This document shows positions 8,816-16,378 of a DNA stretch of 38,249 bases, piece by piece (position 1 is the first letter of the stretch; each line of letters starts with the position of its first letter). A model generated the notes under the pieces. That model had not been told where the DNA came from. It was given only the letters and a program-made list of their open reading frames with translations, and made no database searches. Source of the stretch: Comamonadaceae bacterium (GTDB lineage Bacteria; Pseudomonadota; Gammaproteobacteria; Burkholderiales; Burkholderiaceae_C); NCBI GenBank assembly GCA_009996515.1, contig JAACZV010000029.1:1-38249 (forward strand), given 5' to 3'. A program made the translations under genes and the position numbers.

Positions 8816-9282
8816 CCCACCGGCAGGGCGGTTTCGTACTTCACCTCGCGTAACACGACATTGCTGCGCACGCTGCTGACGCCGGGCAGCTTGAAGATGT
8901 GCTGCTGCAGGAACTGGTCATAGGCCTTCATGTCGGCCGCGACGACCTTGATGACGTAATCGGCCTCGCCGGTGATGGCATGGCATTCGATGATCTCGCG
9001 CCGCGTCGCGATGAGCTGCTCGAACTGCTCCACCGCCCCCTCGCTGTGCCGCACCAGGCTGACATGGGCCAGCACCAGGATGGACAGGCCGATCTTTTCC
9101 CGGTCCACCAGCACCACCTGGCCGCGGATGACGCCGCGGTCCTCCATGTCCTTGACGCGCCGCCACACCGGCGTGGCCGACAGCCCCACCCGCTCGGCCA
9201 GCGCCTGGGTGGACAGCCGCGCGTCGGCCTGCAGGGCCTCGAGGATCTGCAGGCTGGATCGATCGAGTTCTGTTTTTTCCAT
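8812..9282 (-). CDS. Lrp/AsnC family transcriptional regulator
   Basis: This 156-residue regulator has an N-terminal winged helix (residues about 5-60: LDRSSLQILEALQADARLST, recognition helix near SATPVWRRVKDMEDRGVI). A C-terminal RAM ligand-binding domain (ITGEADYVIKVVAADMKAYD) typically binds an amino acid and sets the oligomeric state. It is divergent from the indolepyruvate oxidoreductase gene with 109 bases between starts. Regulators of this type often control aromatic or branched amino acid catabolism and repress themselves. The perfect palindrome at 9297-9311 overlaps its predicted -10 element, which suggests autoregulation. Control of the divergent gene by aromatic amino acids is inference. 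Confidence 0.95.
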   Translation of the reverse strand: MEKTELDRSSLQILEALQADARLSTQALAERVGLSATPVWRRVKDMEDRGVIRGQVVLVDREKIGLSILVLAHVSLVRHSEGAVEQFEQLIATRREIIECHAITGEADYVIKVVAADMKAYDQFLQQHIFKLPGVSSVRSNVVLREVKYETALPVG

Positions 9283-9296
9283 GAATCGCCTCTTTG

Positions 9297-9311
9297 GAGA
9301 TGAATCATCTC
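9297..9311. promoter_or_regulatory. Candidate Lrp/AsnC operator palindrome
   Basis: GAGATGAATCATCTC is a perfect inverted repeat with 7-bp arms around a single central base. It lies 15 bases upstream of the regulator's ATG and 81 bases upstream of the divergent oxidoreductase's ATG. The 15-bp length and AT-containing centre resemble Lrp-family sites. The overlap with the promoter below supports autorepression. Binding has not been shown. Confidence 0.55.
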
Positions 9312-9335
9312 ATTCCACGGCCGAACAGCCGTCAA
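9307..9335 (-). promoter_or_regulatory. Predicted sigma-70 promoter of the Lrp/AsnC gene
   Basis: Reading the minus strand, TTGACG (9335-9330) matches five of six -35 bases. After a 17-base spacer, TGAGAT (9312-9307) matches four of six -10 bases. The start site would fall near 9300, leaving a short leader with an AGAGG ribosome site before the ATG at 9282. The -10 element overlaps the palindrome at 9297-9311. Confidence 0.5.
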
Positions 9336-9391
9336 TGAGGCAAGTTCTTCCGGTCTCCCGGGAGAAGAATCTCCCGCCCCAAGGAGACAAG

Positions 9392-12300
9392 ATGGCCGAC
9401 ACCCCCGCCCTGCGCCCCTACCAGCTCAGCGACAACCTGGCCGCCGCCGGCGGCGCCGTCTTCCTGACCGGCACGCAGGCCCTGGTGCGCCTGCTGCTGG
9501 CGCAGAAGAAGCTCGACGAGCGCGCCGGGCTGAACACGGCCGGCTTCGTGTCCGGCTACCGCGGCAGCCCGCTGGGCATGGTGGACCAGCAGCTGTGGAA
9601 GGCCAAGAAGTTCCTGGCCGCGGCCCACATCGAGTTCCTGCCCGCCATCAACGAGGACCTGGCCGCCACCGCCTGCCTGGGCGTGCAGCGCGTCGCGCTG
9701 GACCCGCAGCGCACCGTCGATGGCGTGTTCGCGATGTGGTACGGCAAGGGGCCGGGCGTGGATCGCTCGGGCGATGCGCTCAAGCACGGCAACGTCTACG
9801 GCACGTCCACGCAGGGCGGCGTGCTGGTCGTCGTCGGCGACGACCATGGCTGCGTGTCCAGCAGCACGCCGCACCAGAGCGACCAGGCCCTGCAGGCCTG
9901 GAGCATGCCGCTGGTACACCCCGCCAACGTGGCCGAGTACCTCGAGTTCGGCCTGTACGGCTGGGCGCTGAGCCGCTTCTCGGGCGCCTGGGTGGGCTTC
10001 AAGGCGATCTCCGAGGTCGTCGAGAGCGGCATGACGGTGGACCTGGACGCCGTGCCGCTGGGCTTCACGCAGCCGGTGGACCACCAGCCGCCCACCGACC
10101 TGCACATCCGCGCGGTGGACCTGCCCTCGCTGGAGCTGGAGTCGCGCCTGGCGCACAAGCTCGACGCCGTGAAGGCCTTCGCCCGCGTCAACAGCATCGA
10201 CAAGCACATCGTCGTGAGCCCCGCCGCGACGCTGGGCATCGTGACGGTGGGCAAGGCGCATTACGACTTCATGGAGGTGCTGCGCCGCCTGGACCTGGAC
10301 CCCAATGCGCTGGCCGCGGCCGGCGTGCGCGTCTACAAGGTGGGCCTGGTGTTCCCGCTGGAGCCCACGCGCATCACCGAGTTCTGCGCCAACCTGACCG
10401 ACGTGCTGGTCATCGAGGAGAAGGGCCCGGTCGTCGAGCGCCAGATCAAGGAGCTGCTCTATCACCTGCCCGACTTCCAGCGCCCCCGCGTCGTCGGCAA
10501 GACGGACGAGCATGGCTGCGCGGTGCTGAGCGCCCTGGGCGAGCTGCGCCCCAGCCGCATCATGGGCACGGTGGCCGACTGGCTGGCGCGGCTGAACCCG
10601 GCGCTGGACCGCCGCCACCTGGTGGTGGACTTCCTGACGCCGCAGCTGCTGTCCAACGCGGCCGACGCGGTGCGCCGCCAGCCCTACTTCTGCTCGGGCT
10701 GCCCGCACAACACGTCGACCAAGCTGCCCGAGGGCTCGCGGGCGCTGGCCGGCATCGGCTGCCACTTCATGGCGAGCTGGATGGAGCGCGGCACCTCCGG
10801 CCTGATCCAGATGGGTGCCGAGGGCGTGGACTGGGCCGCGCACTCGCGCTTCACGAAGGAGAAGCACGTCTTCCAGAACCTGGGCGACGGCACCTACTAC
10901 CACTCGGGCTATCTCGCGATCCGCCAGGCCATCGCGGCCCGAGCCAACATCACCTACAAAATCCTCTACAACGACGCCGTCGCAATGACCGGCGGCCAGC
11001 CGGTGGACGGCCAGACCAGCGTGCCGCAGATCGCCCGCCAGGTGGAGGCCGAGGGCGTGAAGCGCTTGTGCATCGTGTCCGACGAGATCGGCAAGTACGA
11101 CGGCCACCATGGCCTGTTCCCGGCCGGCACCAGCTTTCACGACCGCAGCGAGCTGGACGCGGTGCAGCGCGAGCTGCGCGACATCGAGGGCGTGACGGTG
11201 CTGATCTACGACCAGACCTGCGCCGCCGAGAAGCGCCGCCGCCGCAAGAAGAAGGAATTCCCGGACCCGCCGCGCCGCATCTTCATCAACGAGGCCGTCT
11301 GCGAGGGCTGCGGCGACTGCGGCGTCGCGAGCAACTGCCTCAGCGTCGTGCCGGTGGAGACCGACTGGGGCCGCAAGCGCGCCATCGAGCAGAGCAGCTG
11401 CAACAAGGATTTCAGCTGCGTGAACGGCTTCTGCCCCAGCTTCGTGTCGGTGCACGACCCGGTGCTGAAGAAGAAGGCAGGCGCCCGCTACACGCCGCAA
11501 GACCTGGCGCGGGAGATCGCCGCCATCCAGCCGCCCGCGGCCTGGAACTGGACCGGGCCGTTTGATCTGCTGGTCACCGGCGTCGGCGGCACCGGCGTCG
11601 TGACCGTCGGCGCGCTGGTGTCCATGGCCGCCCACCTGGAGGGCAAGCAGGCCTCGGTGCTGGACTTCATGGGCTTTGCGCAGAAGGGCGGCGCGGTGCT
11701 CTCCTTCGTGCGCCTGGCCCCCACGCTGGACCTGCTGAACCAGGTGCGCATCGACACCCAGCAGGCCGACGTGCTGCTGGCCTGCGACATGGTGGTGGGC
11801 GCCAGCCCCGACGCGCTGGGCACGGTGAAGGCCGGCCGCACCGTCATCCTCGCCAACACGCATGAACTGCCCACGGCCGGCTTCGTGCGCAACCCGGACG
11901 CGTCGCTGCAGGGCGAGTCGCTGCTGGCCAAGATGCGCTTCGCCGTCGGCGAGCAGGGCCAGCTGGCCACCGTCGATGCGCAGGACATCGCGCAGCGCCT
12001 GATGGGAGACACCCTGCCCAGCAACATCATCATGCTGGGCGCCTGCTGGCAGCGCGGGCTGATCCCCGTCAGCGAGGCCGCGCTGATGCGCGCCATCGAG
12101 CTCAACGGCGTCGCCGTGGAGGCCAACAAGACCGCGTTCGCGCTGGGCCGCCTGGCCATGGCCGCGCCGGATGCCATTTCGAGGCTGGCCGGCGACGTCA
12201 ACGTCGTCAAGCTCTTCAACTTCGACCAGCTCGACGGCCCGGACGGCCTCATCGAGCGGCGCGTGCAGTTCCTGACCGGCTACCAGGACGCCGCCTACGC

Positions 12301-12928
12301 GCAGCGCTACCGCGCGCTGGTGGAGCGCGTGCGCGCGGCCGAAGCCGCCCTCGGCAAGGGCCAGCGCCTGACGCAGGCCGTGGCGCGCTACTACGCCAAG
12401 CTGCTGGCCATCAAGGACGAGTACGAGGTCGCGCGGCTGTACACCGACGGGCGCTTCGAGGCGGCGCTGAAGGACCAGTTCGAGAACTGGGAGCGGCTCT
12501 CCTTCCACCTCGCCCCGCCGCTGCTGTCGCGCCCGGGGGCCGACGGCCGCGCGAAGAAGATCGAGCTGGGCTCCTGGACCTTCACCGCGTTCAAGTGGCT
12601 GGCCAGGTTCAAGGGCCTGCGCGGCGGCGTGCTGGACCTCTTCGGCAAGACCGAGGAGCGCCGCATGGAGCGCCAGCTGATCCGCGACTACGAGCAGCTG
12701 GTCGACGAGATCCTGGCCTCGCTGAGCGCCGACAACCTCGCCACCGCCGTCGAGCTGGCCCGCCTGCCCGAGAAGATCCGCGGCTACGGCCATGTGAAGC
12801 AGGCCAACGTCGTTGCGGTGAGGAAGCAGTGGCAGGCGCTGCTGGAGCGCTTCCACGGCCGCGCCGTGGAGGTGGCCGCGCAGCCGGTGGCGATGCCGGC
12901 GCGGGTGAAGGGCGTGGCGGAGCTCTGA
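9392..12928 (+). CDS. Fused indolepyruvate ferredoxin oxidoreductase (IorA-IorB type)
   Basis: This thiamine-diphosphate and iron-sulfur enzyme oxidatively decarboxylates aryl 2-oxoacids (from Trp, Phe or Tyr) to acyl-CoA, passing electrons to ferredoxin. The 1178-residue product carries, in order, a pyrimidine-binding TPP domain (residues about 20-230), a TPP-binding core near 435-590 (GCPHNTST, then ALAGIGCHFMASW, then NDAVAMTGGQP) and a ferredoxin-like Cys cluster near 636-680 (CEGCGDCGVASNC, then SCNKDFSC). A pyruvate-oxidoreductase gamma-type domain follows from about 725 (VTGVGGTGVVTVGALV), then a long C-terminal region like DUF6537. The single-chain form is usual in proteobacteria, in contrast to the two-subunit archaeal enzyme. 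The start at 9392 has a strong AAGGAG six bases upstream; the open frame further left is antisense to the regulator. Confidence 0.93.
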   Translation: MADTPALRPYQLSDNLAAAGGAVFLTGTQALVRLLLAQKKLDERAGLNTAGFVSGYRGSPLGMVDQQLWKAKKFLAAAHIEFLPAINEDLAATACLGVQRVALDPQRTVDGVFAMWYGKGPGVDRSGDALKHGNVYGTSTQGGVLVVVGDDHGCVSSSTPHQSDQALQAWSMPLVHPANVAEYLEFGLYGWALSRFSGAWVGFKAISEVVESGMTVDLDAVPLGFTQPVDHQPPTDLHIRAVDLPSLELESRLAHKLDAVKAFARVNSIDKHIVVSPAATLGIVTVGKAHYDFMEVLRRLDLDPNALAAAGVRVYKVGLVFPLEPTRITEFCANLTDVLVIEEKGPVVERQIKELLYHLPDFQRPRVVGKTDEHGCAVLSALGELRPSRIMGTVADWLARLNPALDRRHLVVDFLTPQLLSNAADAVRRQPYFCSGCPHNTSTKLPEGSRALAGIGCHFMASWMERGTSGLIQMGAEGVDWAAHSRFTKEKHVFQNLGDGTYYHSGYLAIRQAIAARANITYKILYNDAVAMTGGQPVDGQTSVPQIARQVEAEGVKRLCIVSDEIGKYDGHHGLFPAGTSFHDRSELDAVQRELRDIEGVTVLIYDQTCAAEKRRRRKKKEFPDPPRRIFINEAVCEGCGDCGVASNCLSVVPVETDWGRKRAIEQSSCNKDFSCVNGFCPSFVSVHDPVLKKKAGARYTPQDLAREIAAIQPPAAWNWTGPFDLLVTGVGGTGVVTVGALVSMAAHLEGKQASVLDFMGFAQKGGAVLSFVRLAPTLDLLNQVRIDTQQADVLLACDMVVGASPDALGTVKAGRTVILANTHELPTAGFVRNPDASLQGESLLAKMRFAVGEQGQLATVDAQDIAQRLMGDTLPSNIIMLGACWQRGLIPVSEAALMRAIELNGVAVEANKTAFALGRLAMAAPDAISRLAGDVNVVKLFNFDQLDGPDGLIERRVQFLTGYQDAAYAQRYRALVERVRAAEAALGKGQRLTQAVARYYAKLLAIKDEYEVARLYTDGRFEAALKDQFENWERLSFHLAPPLLSRPGADGRAKKIELGSWTFTAFKWLARFKGLRGGVLDLFGKTEERRMERQLIRDYEQLVDEILASLSADNLATAVELARLPEKIRGYGHVKQANVVAVRKQWQALLERFHGRAVEVAAQPVAMPARVKGVAEL

Positions 12929-12934
12929 ACGGCC

Positions 12935-12952
12935 AGCCGGTTCAGACCGGCT
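12935..12952. terminator. Hairpin between convergent genes, overlapping the DinB stop
   Basis: AGCCGGT-TCAG-ACCGGCT is a perfect 7-bp stem with a 4-base loop. The loop contains the reverse-strand stop codon of the DinB-family gene. It sits in the 13-base gap after the oxidoreductase stop. There is no T-run, so it is a weak intrinsic terminator at best, but it is placed to act on both convergent transcripts. Confidence 0.4.
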
Positions 12953-13499
12953 CGTCCCAGCCCAGCGCTGCCATGTCCGCCTCGCGGTGCACGCGGTCGC
13001 CCAGCAGGATGAAGTCGTCCAGCTGCGGCGGCTTCACGGCCGTGCCGGCCAGCATCGCATGCGCCTGCCCGCGGTGGTGGGTCTGGTGCATGAACAGGTG
13101 GGCCAGCACCCGCCCCAGCGGCTCGCGCGGGCCGGCCGCCACACCGGCGCCGCGGTCGAAGGCGATCAGACGCACCTCGTCACCGGGCCGCAGCGCCTCG
13201 CAGAAGCTCACCAGCCGCCGGTCGCTGTCGTCCTGGCGCATCGCCAGCTCGGCGGCCGTCTGCGCGGGCACGTAGCGGGCCCAGATGCTGCGCATCTCCA
13301 CATCGCCGTGCAGCGCGGCGAGGTAGTAGTGGTCCACGTTCAGCAGGTGGTTGAGCGTCTGCGCGAGGCTGGGGAAGAAGCTGGTGCGCGCCGCGTGGAA
13401 CTCGGCCTCGGTCAACTGCGCCACGGCACCCAGCAGGCGGCGGTTGGCGAGCCGGTTGGCGCGGGCCTGCACCGCCAGCAGGGAAAAGGCGTTGTCCAT
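12942..13499 (-). CDS. DinB family protein
   Basis: The 185-residue four-helix-bundle protein belongs to the DinB/YfiT-like superfamily, many members of which bind a divalent metal through three histidines. Candidate ligands are His in NHLLNVDHYY and the two in the HLFMHQTHHRGQAH segment. Family members include bacillithiol-dependent transferases and mycothiol-dependent isomerases, but most betaproteobacterial copies have no known reaction. The start MDNAFSLLAVQARAN at 13499 is chosen over the longer open frame to 13595 because the extension is Ala/Arg-rich and unlike the family. It is convergent with the oxidoreductase and divergent from the photolyase cluster. Confidence 0.88.
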   Translation of the reverse strand: MDNAFSLLAVQARANRLANRRLLGAVAQLTEAEFHAARTSFFPSLAQTLNHLLNVDHYYLAALHGDVEMRSIWARYVPAQTAAELAMRQDDSDRRLVSFCEALRPGDEVRLIAFDRGAGVAAGPREPLGRVLAHLFMHQTHHRGQAHAMLAGTAVKPPQLDDFILLGDRVHREADMAALGWDEPV

Positions 13500-13588
13500 C
13501 GGCGCATTGTGAATGCCCCGCCGCGCCGCCCGGTCAAGCGCCGCCTTCCCCCGCAGCGTGGCGCTTGCGCCGCCATACTCCGCCGCCC

Positions 13589-13759
13589 ATGCCACACCGC
13601 CCCGACACCGGATTCAAGGGCAACAAGGCCCGCCTGCCGACCAAACCCTGGGCGGCCTGCGGCCGGCCCATGAGCTGGCGCAAGGCCTGGGCCAGCAACT
13701 GGCCCGAGGTGAAGTACTGCAGCGAGCGCTGCCGCCGTAGCCGAGGCGGCCATGCGTGA
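13589..13759 (+). CDS. DUF2256 small protein with one altered zinc-ligand position
   Basis: This 56-residue basic protein matches DUF2256, a short family often encoded beside cryptochrome/photolyase genes. Recognisable parts are KGNKARLPTKPW, CGRPMSWRKAW and EVKYCSERCRR. Family members I recall have a Cys pair shaped TCxxCGRP and a second pair YCSERC, suggesting a four-Cys zinc knuckle. Here the first Cys position reads Trp (KPWAACG), leaving three Cys in the motif. The codon is TGG, one base from TGC. The gene overlaps the next photolyase gene by 8 bases, so the two are probably co-translated. The function of the family is unknown; a partner role for the photolyase is inferred from context only. 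Confidence 0.8.
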   Translation: MPHRPDTGFKGNKARLPTKPWAACGRPMSWRKAWASNWPEVKYCSERCRRSRGGHA

Positions 13760-15284
13760 CCTGGTGCTGGTGCTGGGCGACCAGCTGGACCTCGATGCGT
13801 CGGCCTTCGATGGTTTCGACCCCGCGCAGGACGCGGCCTGGATGGCCGAGGTGGCCGAGGAATCCACCCAGGTCTGGAGCAGCCAGCCGCGCATCGCGGT
13901 CTTCCTGGCCGGCATGCGCCACTTCGCCGCGGCCTTGCGCGAGGCCGGCCGGCCGCTGCATTACCGGCGGCTGGACGACCCCGCCACGCGCGAAAGCCTG
14001 GCCGCCCAGCTCGCCGCCGACATCGCCGCGCTGCGGCCGCAGCGCCTGGTGCTGACGCGGCCGGGCGACTGGCGCGTGCTGCAGGCGCTGCAGGCCGTGG
14101 CGGCCGCGGCCGGCCTGCCGCTAGACCTGCGCGAGGACCGCCACTTCTTCACGACGCCGGCCGACTTCGCCGCCCATGCCCGCGGCCGCCAGGGCCTGCG
14201 CATGGAGTACTTCTACCGCGAGCAGCGCCGCCGCTTCGGCATCCTGATGGACGGCCGCGAGCCGCTGGGCGGCGCCTGGAACTACGACAGCGAGAACCGC
14301 GCCGCCTTCGGCCCCGAGGGCCCGGGGTTCGACCTGCCGCAGCCGCCGCGCTTCGAGCCCGACGCGATCACGCGTGAGGTCATCGCGCTGGTGCGCCGGC
14401 GCTTCGCGGCCCATCCCGGCCGGCTCGACAGCTTTGCCTGGCCGCTGACGCGCACCCAGGCCCTGCAGGCGCTGCAGGCCTTCGTCACCGAGCGGCTGCC
14501 GCTGTTCGGCCCCTACCAGGACGCCATCTGGCCCGGCCAGCCCTGGCTCTACCACGCCCAGCTGTCGGCGGCGCTCAACCTCAAGCTGCTGACGCCGCAG
14601 GAGGTGGTGGCGGCCGCCGAAGCCGGGGTGCGCGCCGGGCGCGTGCCCGTCGCCAGCGGCGAGGGCTTCATCCGCCAGATCCTGGGCTGGCGCGAGTATG
14701 TGCGCGGCATCTACTGGACCCGCATGCCCGGCTATGCCGACGGCAACGCACTGGACGCGACCCACGACCTGCCCGCCTGGTACTGGAGCGGCGACACCGA
14801 CCTGGCCTGCCTGCGCGACGCGATCACGCAGACGCTGGAGCATGGCTATGCCCACCACATCCAGCGCCTGATGGTGACCGGCCTGTTCGCGCTGCTGTAC
14901 GGCGTGCAGCCGCGCCAGGTGCATGCGTGGTACCTCGGCGTCTACGTCGACGCCGTCGAATGGGTGGAGCTGCCCAACACCCTCGGCATGAGCCAGTACG
15001 CCGACGGCGGGCTGATGGCCAGCAAGCCCTATGTCGCCAGCGGCAAGTACATCGCCCGCCAGAGCCCGCTGTGCGACGGCTGCCGCTACCGGCCCGAGCA
15101 GCGCGTCGGCGCACGGGCCTGCCCGTTCACGACGCTGTACTGGGACTTCCTGCTGCGCCATGAGGCCCGCTTCGCCGACCACCCGCGGCTGGCGCTGCAG
15201 GTGCGTGGCCTGGCCCGCGTGGACGGGGCCGAGCGCGAGCGCATCCGCGCGCAGGCCGCCGCGCTGCGGGAGCGCCTGGCATGA
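13752..15284 (+). CDS. Iron-sulfur bacterial cryptochrome / (6-4) photolyase (PhrB type)
   Basis: This 510-residue protein belongs to the FeS-BCP group, whose founding Agrobacterium PhrB repairs (6-4) photoproducts with FAD, a ribolumazine antenna and a 4Fe-4S cluster. The N-terminal Rossmann domain starts MRDLVLVLGDQLD. Four cysteines fit the cluster: C353, C441, C444 and C457. Their spacing is the same as in Agrobacterium PhrB (350, 438, 441, 454 as I recall). The paired histidines H368-H369 in YAHHIQRLMVTG match the PhrB active-site histidines. FAD-domain motifs include SGEGFIRQILGWREYVRGIY and ELPNTLGMSQYADGG. It overlaps DUF2256 upstream and the next photolyase gene downstream (ATGA), so the four genes form one operon. 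Confidence 0.93.
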   Translation: MRDLVLVLGDQLDLDASAFDGFDPAQDAAWMAEVAEESTQVWSSQPRIAVFLAGMRHFAAALREAGRPLHYRRLDDPATRESLAAQLAADIAALRPQRLVLTRPGDWRVLQALQAVAAAAGLPLDLREDRHFFTTPADFAAHARGRQGLRMEYFYREQRRRFGILMDGREPLGGAWNYDSENRAAFGPEGPGFDLPQPPRFEPDAITREVIALVRRRFAAHPGRLDSFAWPLTRTQALQALQAFVTERLPLFGPYQDAIWPGQPWLYHAQLSAALNLKLLTPQEVVAAAEAGVRAGRVPVASGEGFIRQILGWREYVRGIYWTRMPGYADGNALDATHDLPAWYWSGDTDLACLRDAITQTLEHGYAHHIQRLMVTGLFALLYGVQPRQVHAWYLGVYVDAVEWVELPNTLGMSQYADGGLMASKPYVASGKYIARQSPLCDGCRYRPEQRVGARACPFTTLYWDFLLRHEARFADHPRLALQVRGLARVDGAERERIRAQAAALRERLA

Positions 15285-16378
15285 CGCCCGCCCCCAGCCG
15301 CGAGGCCGCGCTGGCCCGCCTGGCCGCGGTGGACGCCACGGCCTATGCCCGCACCCGCAACCACCTGCAGGGCGCCGTGACGGGGCTGTCGCCCTATTTG
15401 ACGCATGGCCTGCTGAGCCTGCCCGAATGCCTGGCCGCGCTGGACCTGCCGCCCGGGCACAAGCTGGTCTACGAGTTCGGCTGGCGCGAGTACTTCCGCC
15501 ATGTCTGGGAACACCGCGGCGACGCCATCCTGGAGAGCCTGCATGAGGGCCCGCTGCCCGACGCGCATTACGCCCGCAGCCTGCCGGACGATGTGCGCCG
15601 CGGCGCCACCGGCGTGCCGGTCGTCGACCAGGCCGTGCGCACGCTCTACGCCACCGGCCTGCTGCACAACCATGCGCGCCTGTGGCTGGCCAGCTACCTG
15701 GTGCATGGCCGCAAGCTGCACTGGCGGGCCGGTGCGGACTGGCTCTATGCCCATCTGCTGGACGGCGACCTGGCCAGCAACCATCTGAGCTGGCAATGGG
15801 TGGCCGGCACGGGCAGCCACAAGCCCTATCTGTTCGACGCCGCCAACGTGGCCCGCTTCGCGCCGCCCGACTGGCACAGCGCCGGCAGCGCCGTCGACCT
15901 GAGCTACGCGGCCTGGGACGAGCTGGCCCGCCGCCCGCAGGCCCTGCCCGCCGGCTGCGGTGCGGGCGTGGACGAGCCGGCGCTGCGGGCGCGGCCGGCC
16001 GGTGGCATGGCGCCGACGCCGCGGCCGGGCGCCGACCTGTGGCTGGCCCATCCCTGGGCGCTGGGCGAACCGCCGGCCGGCGCCACCGTCGTGGGCGTCG
16101 TGATCACCGAGGCCCACCAGCCCTTCCCCTGGAGCGGCCGCCGCTGGGACTGGGTGCTGGCGCGCCTGGCGGCCCTGAGCGACACGCTGTGGGTCGGCAG
16201 CGCGGCGGAGGTGGCGGCGGCGCTGCGCGGCGCCGCCCGCGTGCGCACCCAGGCCAACCCCCATGTGGACCGCTGGCTGCCCGCCGGCATCGAGGCCCTG
16301 CCCGAGCCGCGCCGGTTCCGCGCCGTCGCGCCGGTCTGCGCCTCGTTCTCGCGCTGGTGGAGCCGCGTGCATGGCTGA
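15281..16378 (+). CDS. Short photolyase-family FAD protein without N-terminal antenna domain
   Basis: The first 210 residues are a photolyase FAD-binding domain: RTRNHLQGAVTGLSPYLTHG, then YEFGWREYFRHVWEHRGDAI, then the FAD-site helix DGDLASNHLSWQWVAGTGSH. This keeps the usual D-G-D...N...W-Q-W residues. The N-terminal alpha/beta antenna domain present in ordinary photolyases is missing, because the gene begins at the FAD domain. Instead, about 130 residues follow after residue 230 with an alternating strand/helix pattern (ADLWLAHPWAL, VVGVVITEAHQPFPW, RRWDWVLARLAALSDTLWVG). That could be a Rossmann-like domain placed C-terminally. The product might repair DNA, sense light or work with its neighbours; none of this can be settled from sequence. 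Start and stop overlap both neighbouring photolyase genes. Confidence 0.85.
   Translation: MTPAPSREAALARLAAVDATAYARTRNHLQGAVTGLSPYLTHGLLSLPECLAALDLPPGHKLVYEFGWREYFRHVWEHRGDAILESLHEGPLPDAHYARSLPDDVRRGATGVPVVDQAVRTLYATGLLHNHARLWLASYLVHGRKLHWRAGADWLYAHLLDGDLASNHLSWQWVAGTGSHKPYLFDAANVARFAPPDWHSAGSAVDLSYAAWDELARRPQALPAGCGAGVDEPALRARPAGGMAPTPRPGADLWLAHPWALGEPPAGATVVGVVITEAHQPFPWSGRRWDWVLARLAALSDTLWVGSAAEVAAALRGAARVRTQANPHVDRWLPAGIEALPEPRRFRAVAPVCASFSRWWSRVHG

Noticed and set aside
9332-12856. Minus-strand open frame of 1174 codons opposite the indolepyruvate oxidoreductase
   Set aside because: It is the antisense shadow of a well-supported gene. Its composition (Gln, His, Ala, Arg rich) shows no family motif, as expected when a strong third-position GC bias keeps the complementary frame open.
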